Below, one piece after another: positions 21,661 to 33,479 of a DNA stretch of 64,000 nucleotides. The stretch is taken from the NCBI GenBank assembly GCA_012934845.2, contig WNNJ02001901.1:62001-126000 (forward strand), read 5' to 3'. Both the position numbers and the translations under genes were made by a program. Each line of letters starts with the position of its first letter. Position 1 is the first letter of the stretch. A model generated the notes under the pieces. The model worked only from the letters and a program-made list of their open reading frames with translations. It made no database searches and was not told the origin of the DNA. Origin of the DNA: Pomphorhynchus laevis (lineage: Eukaryota > Acanthocephala > Palaeacanthocephala > Echinorhynchida > Pomphorhynchidae).

Positions 21661-22400
21661 AAACTTACAATCTTCCAGGCTTAAATCTAGTGGTATGCAT
21701 GGTGGACCCTCATGGAGTGATACTGTGAGTGGGAAGGTTCGTAGAGAGATTGTACGGACAGTATTAGGTACTACAAGCAACGAGAACAAAAATGCTTCCA
21801 GCTTACAAATCTTGCGTTCTATTGAAAAGTAAACGCTCTTTAACAGTAATAATAAAGAACTTTCCTATTTCGGATGATGATTATACATAAATTTTAAAGC
21901 TTTTTTAAGAGATAGGTTGCGCAAATCCGAATTTTCGACAATTTCAAATTCGTCGATTTCCTGCTAAGCGCTCTGATATCCCACCTTGGCTGTCACTTAC
22001 TTCTAGTCAGTCATTTAGTGAATCCATCCTTTCTTTAGCTCTGCATGATCAGTGGGTTGACAAAGGATATCATAAACGTTTTGGGTGCTTTGAGTGGACA
22101 CGTTGGATGTTGATATGTTCTTATGGGAGAGGTCGCGTATGAGTTTGTTGGCACAAAAGCTACATATGAAGTCTTCTTTAGACTTACTGTTGTCTCATGC
22201 GATTGTAGTCCAGACGCTGCAGTCGTGTGTCGAGCACTGTACTTGTAGTTGAGCACAGTTGGTGTCTGTCGTAGCTATTATCTTACGTCCTCCCATCAAC
22301 GCCCTTGTGTGTTAAAGCTGTTAAATTTGCTAGATTGATCTGGAACTGGATTGATTGTATGTTTATTATTTCTCAAACTTTTTTTAAGGTCTGTTCCTCT
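21661..22400 (+). other. Decayed continuation of the Cys-rich element
   Basis: Short readable blocks include WSDTVSGKVRREIVRTVLG (21715-21770) and 'DQWVDKGYHKRFGCFEWTRW' (22045-22110) in different frames. They suggest an ORF1-like protein worn down by many changes. No domain is named. Confidence 0.3.
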
Positions 22401-23640
22401 TCTCGTTGACAATTAAGAGTACGATTGAACATGTATCCCATATCATCGTTATAAACCTCAACATATGGTACCGTAGATGACGACATAGTCGGCGGGACGG
22501 CAATGACAATCGCATCCTCACTCGGCTTGCTAAATGCGAGCTTCAAGGTAATGGAGTTTAAGCTAAATTGGCAAAAGACCGAGGTCATCGGCTCGCCTGA
22601 CTGCCGTAAACGCTTGCCTGAATATTCTATCCAAGGTAGTTTCGGAAAACATTTCCGGGAGCGTGCACTTGCTAGGTATACAGATTTGTTACGAGTACTT
22701 CACAGAGATCCACCTGACTAATATGGTTCTTGCACCGCAGGTCCAGACAATCGATACAGTAGCCAAGCTACTCGACCTTTAAGTCGGAAACCTGCTCTGA
22801 CACTGCGCTTCCACGTCCGTGATAAACAACCTACACTCCCCTCAGTTGACCCATGGATGACAAAAACGTTTTGTCAGTAATTTGACAGACAAATCGCCAG
22901 CGCTTTCCAAAAAATATGCGCGTGCCAACCTCACGAAGCCACCAAATCATAGATGACACTCTCAATCCGTTTATGTGGTTTCGGTCTAAGATGCAATGCT
23001 GCACATGTCCAGAACGCATTCATCCTTAGCGTGAAGCATGTCGGGGAGGTATACAGTCTAAACGCTTCTCTATTTCCTGACTATTCTGAGGCATTAGTAA
23101 CCATATGAAGACCGATGGGCTCGCACTTCATTCAGTATACGGAGGGCAGTCAATCATCAACCTTAAGGCTGATCGGCCATTATGCGTCGACGCAGCTGAT
23201 ACAATCATCTAGTAAAATAGGACGGGCCAGATTAAACGTAGTGTCGTGTTCAAAATATGTGGCTTGGCTGCGCATCGTGACAAATGCGGCATCCGGAGAA
23301 GAACTAACGCCTCACAGTTTCGCATCCTAGCCCAAATGTGTCTTGGTATTCCCTTACACGAAAATTACTATCAATGCGGTCTCTGCATGCGTATGGCGGA
23401 TAAGGGAGGCATACACTCGCTCACTTGTCAGTACGGGATTTATCAAGGAATGCGGCATTACGCCATTCGCGACAAGGTATTTGCAGCCTCACAATAATCC
23501 GCCCGAATGGATGAAACCCTGAATTGAGCGGAATTATCCCGGACATACATGAATGCCCGGCAGACATCCTATCTTATATGGATCCTCCCCCTTGCAATCG
23601 AATCTGCAGTCACCCATCCCCGTGTTTAAGTGACTCCAGA
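22400..23640 (+). mobile_element. Family F fragment 3: RT catalytic box to C-terminal knuckle
   Basis: Near 22473 one frame reads TVDDDIVGGT, equivalent to the catalytic x-x-D-D box followed by GG, then SLGLLNASFK and FKLNWQKTEVIGS (22505-22590), the usual 'LGL.LN..K.E' thumb entry. Downstream blocks include DPWMTKTF, LRLIGHYAST, and a knuckle C-G-L-C-x9-H-S-L-T-C at 23375-23427, then HYAIRDKVFAAS and a region equivalent to 'RPADI...W..G...DV.VTHP' (23540-23630). The knuckle followed by a possible PD-(D/E)xK-like tail recalls restriction-like endonucleases of some early-branching non-LTR elements. That last step is inference. Confidence 0.6.
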
Positions 23641-23649
23641 TTCTTCAAG

Positions 23650-23890
23650 CGACTAATCTTTCAAGAACTTTGCACATCGAGCTCGTCAGGAATATAGTCT
23701 ATAATCACTACAAGAAGGCTCAATGGCTTTTTTGGAACAGGAACAATTGAAGATTTCCACAAGTCGGACACACATCCAGTGGTAAGTCTATTCTGAGAGA
23801 AAAGGAGCCAAGTAGTTTGATTAGGTCTTGAGCAGAAATGGAGATATATCATCAGGATCGGAAGCACTGTAATATGTTTTAATTTTTTAC
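23650..23890 (-). mobile_element. LINE RT fragment, minus strand, family unassigned
   Basis: On the minus strand one can read DPDDISPFLLKT, then TGCVSDLWKSSIVPVPKK and a decayed 'DYRPI' region. This is the start of a LINE RT domain (the usual 'GPDGI...LP..WK.S.I.PV.KK...YRPI' order). It is about 80 residues long and is flanked by unrelated DNA. Confidence 0.6.
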
Positions 23891-24490
23891 TGCATACATA
23901 TTTTCCATTGTATATTATATTATTCATTTATTTAATCAGTCAATTGTTATTCAGGCACAACAATTAACTGATTACAGTATTCCTGAAGATGACATAAAAT
24001 AGTTGCCAAAATATTAAAAAGAATTTTAATTTATTTGTACTCGAATTTGCGTTTAATTACCCAAATAAACAATTATTCTAGCATGACTATTTTCGTTTTA
24101 AGACACTAAACAAAATAATATTTTATAAATTAATTGAAAATAAACCAAGATGGACTTGAATGCTAATGATCTTCAACATGAGGTAGCAACCGGTTTAAGT
24201 AATCGTGACAAAAAAATTTCCATTAAGAAAATTTTGTATATCTTCATTAATATTTATATTTCCATTATAAAACGTTCCCTCAATGATCACAATTGTAGAA
24301 AATACATTTTTTTAAAACAAAATTAAATTTCTCTCTGTGAATTAATTAAAATAATTAAATACCATGATACTGATGGAAGTGCTAGTCAAGCATGATTTTC
24401 TATAAACATACTAACAAAAGAAAAATATTTTGACTTTTTAACTTCAAAAAATTTTTATACACTTTCATATAGCGATAGTGAAAGACATCC
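23891..24490. other. AT-rich stretch, nothing recognised
   Basis: The segment 23930-24000 (with 'caattgttattcaggcacaacaattaact') has an inverted-repeat look and a loose match near 38555 in the tail of LINE G. It may be a LINE 3' UTR. The rest shows no coding features. Confidence 0.35.
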
Positions 24491-25700
24491 ATGAGATATC
24501 ATACAATTGGAAGTTCCTACAAAGTTCAACTGATTACAAATGGGGAAAATAAGAAGCAAATATTAGAGGAATACACTAAAATCGAAGTAGGTTGCGATAC
24601 CTCTGAATGCGACGTTTGGAGCATCGTGAACGTAAAGATCAACGACCAGAAAAAATATCAAAACCATTTATTTGCGGTTTCTGCATTGCAGAATATCGTA
24701 ATACATTAAACGCCGAGATAAAGAAACCTACAAATTAGAAATAATCAGTGTAGAAGATTTCAGTCATGCTGAATATAGTGAGGCATTGAGCGCTGCGGAA
24801 AACAATAATGATGATAATGATACAAGTATTCACTATGACTGTTCTTAACAGTTCTAATACCTTGACTTAATCTAATTGATTGATGTCCACACATGTTCCA
24901 CACTTCCAATTTTCACATATATATGATATATATGACATTAATATATATGAATATATTAATCTGTTACAACAGCTGTAATATCGCATAAAATGACAGCACA
25001 CGCAAAAAAGTTACCCTAACAACCAAGATAACCTTTCTGAGTCCACCTCATTATCAAGAGTATCAAGACAATCGCACGAATACCACATAAGACAACATTA
25101 TCTACAGTTAATTCAACACCTCAATCACATACACATTTTAACTCAGATAATATCTGTAAAAAAAGCACACAAGTATCCGTTATCACTGCTCCTCCTGTAT
25201 GAACATATAAGAAATGATATACTCGCAGAACATTCGATCGGAATATGTTTTATAATTGCGAACATAGGCGAATCACACAGCTTAATAGTTTAGTTGGATT
25301 AAGCACGATGTTGACCATGTAAAGAAAGTTCTTTCAACCGTTCTTTTCTCTGAGGTATTAAATAATGGACAGGTTATGTATCTCTTTCGTATAGAGAAAA
25401 AGCTCGACAACGGCCAACCAAGGATTATAAAAGTTGTTGTTGATAGTTCAGAGACTTGCAGTCAGATGCTCAAGAAATCTTTTAAGTTAAAGGTTCCAGT
25501 ATTAGACTTTTACCTGATCCTAGCCCCGAAGATAAAGATAAATTGAAGTCCGTGAATTATGATCTGCAGCAAAGAACTCAAAATGGCGAGAACAATTAAG
25601 TTTAAAAAAAATTCATTTGTGTGGCGAAGAGTGAACACACGATTTTCTATTGGAATCATTCTAACTGCTGTATAGGCGCTTTCCGCCGCACAGGCTTTTG
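24491..25700 (+). pseudogene. LINE ORF1 (B-related), zinc finger plus RNA-binding part
   Basis: The start region gives a C-x4-C half finger (VGCDTSECDVW, 24590-24620). After a one-base shift it gives ICGFC (about 24664-24690), completing the same C4 finger as in LINE B and C. An acidic tract follows (24770-24850). A later block (25300-25540) reads FSEVLNNGQVMYLFRIEKKLD, RIIKVVVDSSETCSQMLK and then LLPDPSPEDKDKLKSV. It parallels 'DDV..V..IL' and 'PRLLKVVF' in LINE B ORF1. The endonuclease/RT part of this copy is missing. A second LINE starts right after. Confidence 0.6.
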
Positions 25701-25783
25701 TAACAAACACAAAGTTTCCGTCTATTTCATGTCCCCTAGAGACGCATCGCCCTTACCGTAGATCGCTAAATAACATTTATATT

Positions 25784-28200
25784 ATGTTATCTAACTGCTT
25801 AAGTCTTTATAACAAATTAGACAAATTTGACAATATAACAAATTTGGATAATGACGTTGATGCAGTCAGGACCATTATTTCCACCATGTTCAACTATTCG
25901 GATCGAAATGTTGTGTCCAAGTTAACTGTCAGGAGTATGTTTCGACTTGGTAGGAAAACATCCGTTAACCATCCTAGGCTTCTAAAAGTTGTCCTCGGAT
26001 CAACTATTGAAGCTAAGTCCCTCTTAAATCAAGGATTCAGACTAAAAAATTAACCTGTTCGCATTTTAAAGGATCTTTCTCACGAAGAGCGTATTTCATT
26101 ACTTAATGCCAAACAGGAGCTTGCCTGCCGTCGTGGCGAAGGTGAGGTGGATTTGTGTGTCAGAAATTTTCGTGTTTGCCAACACAAGCCATTTGTGCGT
26201 TGGCATCCAATCTGCATGGGCCTTTGAGTGCTGGTTCTATATCTGTGGTTTCCCTTGTGGATTTCAAGTTTGGTGAAAACGGGTATTGCAGCTTCTGCAA
26301 ATAAGCGTGCTCTTCTCATTGTATATTCTAACATTCGTAGCTTAACTTCTAATCTGGATGATATTCGCATTATGTTGACTACAAAGCATTTTGACGCCTC
26401 TAATTCTTATTCTGATACAACGCCTGTTATTTATTAGTCAATTCATAAAATGAAGTTTATTTTATGAATTAATAAAATTCGCTAGGGTGGTGTTGCCATC
26501 TATTTAGCTCACGGAGCGGTTGTAGTCGGTTCGGTCGAGTACTCCAATAGTGAAGGAACTTGTGAGTGCTTGGTGTTAGACGTAATATTATCCGAACTTA
26601 GATTTTGGCTTGGTGTCCTTTATAGAACTCCTAATTCATCTGGTTTTGACGATGTACTGCGTAATGTGCTTCTTAATTCATGTAAGCATAATCGTCCTTT
26701 CATCCTATCTGCTTATTTTAACATTCCGAGTTTTGTGGTTAGTGATGTTGGTGGTTTTAGTATTGATCATTGCAATGCTTCTGAAACTCAAATATGGCAA
26801 TTCTTGATAGTTCATCTATACTTGATCTGATCTTTTCTCAAAATTGTGATCATGTTTGTGACATACGCTATGTATCTCCTCTGGGATTGAGTGACCATGT
26901 AACCATTCAATTCTGTATTCGTTCTTCTTTGGGGGCTACCATGGAGGATGCTGAGCCTAATTTGGTCAGACGGCTGTGGGATAAGGCAGATCACTCTGCT
27001 CTCTTGGCTTATGCAGATTGTATTAACTTTTGTTGTGATGACAGTTCAGTTGACCGTTGCTGGCATGTAATTCGTGATAAGTTATTTGAAATTTCAAATA
27101 AGTTTGCTCCAAAATTTCTGTAATCTAGGAGCTATATAGTACGGGTTGGTGATTGTTTTTCTTCTCCGCGTAATGTGACTTCAGGGGTTCCTCAGTAGAC
27201 TGTGCTTGGCATATTACTTTTTAACATTTTCATCAACTCTATGCTGAGTAAACTGCAATGGCAATATCTTGCTTTCACAGATGACTTGAAAGTGTGGAGC
27301 ACAATTAATTCTCCAAAGGATGTAGAGTTTCTGCAAAGTGATATTGATAGGATATAAATTTGGAGTAGGCATACAGGAATACTATTGAACGTCTCTAAGT
27401 GTGTTCACCTTCGTTTCGGGTATAGTTCTGTACCTGCCTAATATACTATAGGATCTCAAATAATTAATTGTTTTTCTCATGTACGAGACCTTGGTATCAT
27501 AACGCATTCTTTCTTGAAGTCTAGAATGAACACTGAACGTAGATGCGCGTCTGCCAGAAGAATGATGTACTTGATAAAAAACTGCTTCAAATTTGTGTCA
27601 CCCACATGTTTTAGAATTTTATTTAATGCACTTGTAAGACCACATATTGAATTTGCGATACAAGCCAGTTTTTCAACGTCCAAAAAAGAGTTGAATGACT
27701 TAGAAAATATTCTTCGTCGTAGCAGCAAACTGTGCTGGAGTTGTTCTCATATGAGTTATCCTGACAGACTTAAAACTCTAGGTATGATGACTGTACACCA
27801 AAGACGGTACATCCTAGATATGTTAGTAATGTGGCATATCACCAACAGTTCGGATGGATATCCTACCCATTCGGTGGTTATCAACGATAGACGATGCCAC
27901 AAGCCATCACCTGTTGTTGAAGATACCGTCCCATGGTCGCAATCACGGTTGGATCGGTTGTTTCATTGTTGTGCAAATGCTTGGAATCGACTATCGTCGG
28001 AAATCGTGATGGCCACAGACGTTAAGACATTCAAGACTGCTCTCATAAATTTGACGATTAACGGCGGGAATAATGAAGATTACCCCTTTTATTGATATTT
28101 TTATGTTGATTTTGGTGTATGCAATGATGTTTTCTTGTGATCGAGCGAAACGGCTTTATAGCCAATGCTTGCTTGTTATAATGTCTTGATAATACAGTGA
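25784..28200 (+). mobile_element. LINE family B, copy 2, internally deleted
   Basis: It begins in ORF1 (DNDVDAVRTIISTMF...MFRLGRK...PRLLKVVLGS, 25784-26053; RNFRVCQHKPFVRW near 26155). The endonuclease runs from YSNIRSLTSNLDDI (26320) through GVAIYLAHGAVV and GVLYRTPNSS (26610) to GLSDHVTIQF (26880). The linker breaks off at FAPKFL (27120) and the text resumes inside the RT at TSGVPQ (27178), with FTDDLKVW (27275) as the catalytic box. About 250-300 residues covering the first RT motifs are deleted. The C-terminal region is open for 193 codons (27514-28095). The 3' motif is at 28142. Confidence 0.8.
26403..26478. repeat. Short palindromic insertion in the LINE B endonuclease
   Basis: The reading frame breaks after SDT and resumes at GGVAIYLAHG. 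Between them lies 'ttattctgatacaacgcc' plus a hairpin of 'attcataaaat' with 'attttatgaat'. The first half resembles 4366-4425, next to the Penelope-like element, so this may be a tiny tail insertion of that element. Confidence 0.5.
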
Positions 28201-28214
28201 ACACAAACCTTATA

Positions 28215-28890
28215 GCATTGAACATAACTTGGCTTAACGAAAATATTTTTGATGGCGAAATTTTCACCACAGGTTATTATGTCAAGCGGGCAGATCAAAC
28301 CTTTTCCAAAAGTGGTGGAGTTAACGATAGTTAACTGTAGTTAACGTCAAACAACGGTTAACTATCGTAGACAGGAGCACATCGTCAGTTTAAGCATTCA
28401 TTGAGAACCTATTGGTATTAATAGGTTCTCCAAATAAATAGTATTAATATCTACTCCAAATAAACAAAAACTAAAAATCGGTCTATTTTATCGCTCACCA
28501 CGGTCAGAAACTGATAGCATTAACATTTCATTAAGATATCACCTAAAATGCACATAACCGGTTTTAGTATTAAGGGACTTAAATATTCCTCATATTGACT
28601 GGAATCTCAATTCTTCGACACGTGGTTGCGACATAGCATCTGAAAATTTTCTTAGTGTGTTCAACAATCTTAATTTGACTCAAATATTCAAGGATTTACC
28701 AAAAGAAGAAATCAATCATCATCCGCTCTTGACCTTTGCTTATCTAGAGAGGATTCTTGATTTCTGGCAACTTTCTAAGACCTCCTATAGATCATAGTGA
28801 TCATTGTGTAATCAGTATTGTGTTTTTTGTAGGTACCTCTAAATTATCTCAAGCATCTAAGTTGTAATAAATCTTTCAAAGCGGATTATG
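28215..28890 (+). mobile_element. LINE family G, part 1 (endonuclease)
   Basis: Readable blocks are ITWLNENIFDGEIFTTGYYVKRAD (28225-28295), GLFYRSPRSETDS (28473), LRDLNIPHIDWN (28570), NNLNLTQI (28665), and DHC near 28795. The last text, FKADYASMQQ (28877), matches the linker that follows the endonuclease in CR1-like ORF2. The next linker residues are found 4.6 kb away at 33487, so LINE C copy 1 sits between. Confidence 0.7.
28322..28374. repeat. GTTAAC inverted repeat in LINE G
   Basis: ACGATAGTTAAC at 28325 and GTTAACTATCGT about 20 bases later are perfect inverted copies, with another 'gtagttaac' between. It interrupts the endonuclease after 'SGG'. It resembles the insertion at 9797-9865 in its GTTAAC core. 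Confidence 0.65.
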
Positions 28891-28899
28891 CAAGTATGC

Positions 28900-29165
28900 A
28901 ACAAGTCATTGATGGCATGCAATGGCCTAACATTTAATTGGCAATGGCCGACATTTGATGGCATACAATGGCCCACATGCAATGGCCTACATGTGATTGG
29001 CATAGACTAATTCTGGGAATTTTTTAAATCAACTTTTCTTAACTTGCTAAACTACTACGAGTAAAAACTTTCTAGAATACAAACATCTTACAATTATTCC
29101 TGTCAGATCCAGATTATTTCTGTCAGTTCCAGATTATTCCTGTCAGTTCTAGATTATTCATGTCT
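28900..29165 (+). repeat. Short repeats in the LINE C 5' region
   Basis: At 28,910-29,010 'gcaatggcc.acat' recurs four times. At 29,094-29,165 a 19-20 bp unit ('ttattcctgtcagttccaga') recurs four times, ending 50 bp before the ORF1 start. Tandem repeats in LINE 5' UTRs often carry promoter activity in other families, but that is not shown here. Confidence 0.6.
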
Positions 29166-29215
29166 GTTCCGCTCGCTACGCTCGCAGATTGAGCTCAATC
29201 TATCGATAAAAGGTC

Positions 29216-30450
29216 ATGTCTAAAAAAGCGCGATCTCAGATCCCTGTTCCTGATCAAGAATCTTCCACATCGGAATACAATGATGGTCATACCAGTTTTG
29301 AAGTTAGATGCGATTCCAAAGATTGTGATGTATGGACACTTGTTCGTGCTAAAATATCCGACCACTCGGTATATAAACGTAAACAGTTCACATGCGGTTT
29401 TTGTACATCAGTACGACTACTACAGTTATCCTGCTCCTCTACTCCTGTATCACACACGACCACTCAGACCAATGTTGTTTTAGATGCTTCCCTTGCATCA
29501 ACACCTGACTTCGCATCTTATAATCCCATTATTGAACCTAATCTCTCTCACACACTCCTCGTTCAACTACGTACCAAACTTCCAGTAATCTTTCTCATTC
29601 TAATAATGCTAACGGTAAAGCTTTTCATCTCGTACCTCATCTTTCCTATTCCTCCCCCAATCTAAATAAATCTTAAACTTCTTTATTCTCTTCACGTACT
29701 CCTTACTTGACCTCCCCCGTATCACTTCTCAATAATTTACATCCTTCCATCAAAATCATTTCCAGTAACATTTCCGATCAACTGATTCAACACTCTATTC
29801 CTGTCACTCATGCCCCAACCTATCTTAATTCTCCTTACTCTACATCCCACGTAACACTTCCAAATAATTTACATCCTTCATTTAAAATCATCTCCAGTCA
29901 CATCTCTGATCAATCGATTCAACACCCCGCTCCTGTCACACTTGCTCCAACCAATATTAATTCTCTATCAAGCACCCCTGTCATTTCCACTTCTATCTGC
30001 TCATCTGCATCCACTCCTACCAGCTCTGTCCGTCCACCACTTCCACGAAATCGTTTTCCTTCGCGCGATCGCTGTATAATCATATCAAACATAAAGCTTT
30101 CCGAATCTGCTTCTCCACAATCTCGCCTCGATGATGATGTATCTGCTTTCAGGTCTATCCTAGCAACCATTCTTCCTGATGATAACCCATCCCTCTTCAA
30201 TAATATCGCTCCTGTATCCTTTATTCGTTTAAACAAATCCACTAAATCCAATCATCTCAGTCCTCCACTCTTAAAAATCGTTTTCCGACATAGTTCACAT
30301 GCCTCTTTGGTACTCCCCAACGTTTTAAACTTCTTACCACTTCATCTACTTGTCGTATCTTTCCTAACCGCTCCCCTTCTGATATTGTCCAGCTCAATTT
30401 AGCTCGCATTGAGAAACATCGACGTAAAACAAACGGCGAGTCATCCTCAT
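29216..30450 (+). pseudogene. LINE C ORF1, zinc finger and RNA-binding-like protein
   Basis: Two frames cover it. The first (from ATG 29216) has a C-x4-C-x22-C-x2-C finger at residues 32-63 (CDSKDCDVW ... FTCGFC). The second (from about 29707) is Ser/Pro/Thr-rich. It includes a 44-residue tandem duplication (NNLHPS.KIISS.ISDQ.IQH, 132-bp period at 29723 and 29855) and ends in RCIISN.K, RLDDDVSAFRSILATILPDD, FIRLNKS and SPPLLKIVF. The C-terminal block recurs in LINE D and E ORF1. It is likely an RNA-binding nucleoprotein. There is a frame change near 29660 and another near 30330. Confidence 0.7.
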
Positions 30451-33400
30451 CTATATGTCAAATCAACAGAAATTTTCATGTTGTACACACAAGGCCAAAA
30501 ATTTGATGGCGTCCCATCTCTCCCCCTTGTCATCTTCGCTAGTCGATCTCGCTCCTAAGCATACTTTTCGTCTTAGTCTATTCAACACTCGCTCCATTCT
30601 TCATAAAGCTGATATGCTCCTTGATATATTCGATTTACTATCTATCGATATTCTCTGCATTACCGAATCCTAGCATTCTGACTCCGACGATCTTGCTATT
30701 CGTCGTCAATGTCGCTCTGGCTGTTCTCTAGTTGAATCAGCTCGTCAAATTGCATCTCATACATCTACTGCTTCTAACCATGGCGGTATTGTTGTCATTG
30801 CTCGTCACCCAATGTCTTTACGTAAAATCAACGTTAACATCCGTTACACCTCGTTCGAATTACTCATATGCAGATTATCAACTCCTTTCCCTCTGGAACT
30901 TGTGATTGTATACCGTTCAGGTTCAGTTGCCCCTTCAAGTATCTTCTTTAACGACCTTGCAGATCTAATGTCTCACTGTTCATTGTATTATACCCTTCTT
31001 TTGTTCCCGGTGACTTTAACATTCGTTTTGATCGCCCGTCTGACTCTGACTTTATCACTTTAACTAATCTTTTTTCTGATTTTAAGTATAAATTACTTTC
31101 AACAAGCCCAACTCATATACTCAGCAGTGCTCTCGACATCATTGCTGTTCCTAACTGCTTCAATGACTATACCTCCTTGTCAATTACTGATCCTGGTTTG
31201 TTCGATCATTTCCTTGTCACTCTTACTCTTACTCGTCCCCATCCTCCTACTCCACCTTTACCAAGTCGACCCTGGAAGCTTCTCAATATCCCTATTCTCT
31301 GCACAGCCTTACTCAATTCTTCACTCTTTTCACTTCCTCTTAACTATCTCTCTCCCGATGATCTCTGCATTCTGTTTGATTCTGAACTTACGTCGATCCT
31401 CAATAACCATCTGCCTAGTCGACTTCGATGTTCCCAGCGCTTGCGCCATGCTCCCTGGTTCGATACTGACTGTAGTCTTTCTAAGCTTCGACTCCGTAAC
31501 ACTTTTCGTATGTATAAACGCTTTCTTAAACGTTATCCCAACTCACTCACTCCAAATCTTCGTGATTCCTACTTTTTTACGCCGTTCACATCTCATTCTT
31601 ATACGTACTAAATGTACACTCTTTTGGCGGAATCAACTCGAGTCATCTTCCAACACTAAATCTCATTAAAAAATCTTAAATTCAATTCTTTCACGATCAT
31701 CTATCCCTTGTAATATAAATCCTGATGAATTTTCTTCTTATCTACAAACTAAGCTATCTAATTTACTTTCCCTACTACCCATAGCCCCCTTGTACCCACT
31801 CTTCTCTTTAAATACTTTCTCCCAGAACTATTCCACCTTCTTCCCGTTTTGTCCGATGAAGTTTCTTCGGTTCTGCTGTCATTACCTAATAAAACCTCTC
31901 CTTCTGACCCAATTCCCACTCACTTACTTAAAAATATCTGCACTTTTATCTTACCCTTCCTAACCACATTGTTCAACTCGTCCATCCGTAGCCGTACATT
32001 TTCTTCCATCTGAAAATGCGTCACTGTTCGTTTTCTCATCAAAAAGCAATCTCTCGACTCCTCATTACCACCTTCGTACCGTCCTATTTCACTTCTCCCA
32101 ACCCTCTCTAAACTCTTTGAGCGTCTCATTCTTAAGCAATTTAATACATATCTCTTGTCCTCTAAATTATTTCTTTCTTTCCAAGCCGCTTTTCGCTCTA
32201 ATTACTCTACCGAAATTGCATGTCTTAAAGTTTAAAACGACATACTCATATCGCGCGTTCATAAATTATGTAGTGCCATAGTTTCTCTTGATCTATCGTC
32301 TGGTTTTGACATAGTCGATCACTCTATTCTTCTCCATCGTCTTCGTCATGTTTATGGCTTCTCTTTACCCACTGTATCATGGTTTTCTTCATATCTATCA
32401 AACCGTACATTTCGCGTCTATTCTAACTCTTCTCTCTCCCATCCTTCATCCATCTTGACCGGTGTTCCACAAGGATCCGTATTAGGCCCTATCATTTTCT
32501 CTCTTCTTCTCGGTGACTTGTCTTCGATTTCTCATACATTTAACTTTTATGTTATGCAATATGCTGATGACATTCTCATCTATGCTTACGCACATGCTTA
32601 TCGTATTCATGTTCTTAGTGTTTCTGTTTCCAGCTGTCTTGTCTCAATTTCCAATCATCTTTCTTCCCTTCGCCTTTCTCTGAATCCTGATAAATCTAAA
32701 ATTATGTAAATCCTACCTCGACGCTTCGGCTTAGAACCTCACTCCGTATCATTAAATTCTACAATTCTCCCTGTCGTTGATAATCTCGTTTTCCTAGGCT
32801 TCCATTTCGACAACCGACTTTCACTTAAACCTTTCGTTAGAGATAAAGTACGCTCATCTACCTTGATACTCCGCAACCTCCGTCAAGTTCGTAGATTGAT
32901 CGATTTCCCTTGTATGACTCTCATATCATCTCTCCTTTTTTCTAGACTCGATTATTGTCTTAGTCTATTTTCCAACTCACCTAAATCCACTCTTCTTCCC
33001 CTACAACGCATCGTCAACGCAGCCGTCCGAATTCTCCTCCGCCTTTGTCCTTTTGATCATGCATCCTACCATCTTGCTTCTCTCGATTTGCCTACCATTT
33101 ATTGTCGTGTTCAAATTCGTCGTCTTCGCGTTGCTTTCCGCCTTGTAACTTTTCATACCCCTTCATTTCTCAACCTTCCTTTTCTTGATAATTCTCGTCC
33201 TGTTTACTGTTCCTTGCGTTCCTGTAATTCCCTTCTTTTACATGTCCCAAACTACTCTACCTCCTTTGGACTCCGCTCCTTCCTGGTGGCTGCTCCTCTA
33301 TTGTAGAATCATTTGCCCATTCATATATGCCAATCAACTTCCCTGCAGTGCTTCAAACGACACATCCGATCCCATTTTAACAATTTATCTGCTTGACTTT

Positions 33401-33479
33401 ATCATTTTTGTTTGTGGACTTGTAAGCGTGCAGCTTGCACGCATTTGATACGTTAAATAAATTTGTATTATTATTACTG

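Larger units (their letters stand above)
28891..33477 (+). mobile_element. LINE family C, copy 1, with ORF1 and 5' UTR, broken
   Basis: It contains a 5' region with short repeats (28,900-29,165), ORF1 (29216-30450), ORF2 (30505-33350, many lesions) and a 3' UTR with the hairpin GCGTGC-AGCTT-GCACGC at 33426-33442 and an ATT tail. It is the only C copy here that retains ORF1 from the start codon. The insertion splits LINE G. It belongs to the CR1/L2 group. ORF2 has roughly ten frameshifts and stops, so it is older than copy 2. It shares diagnostic differences with copy 4 at 55069-58500. Confidence 0.85.
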
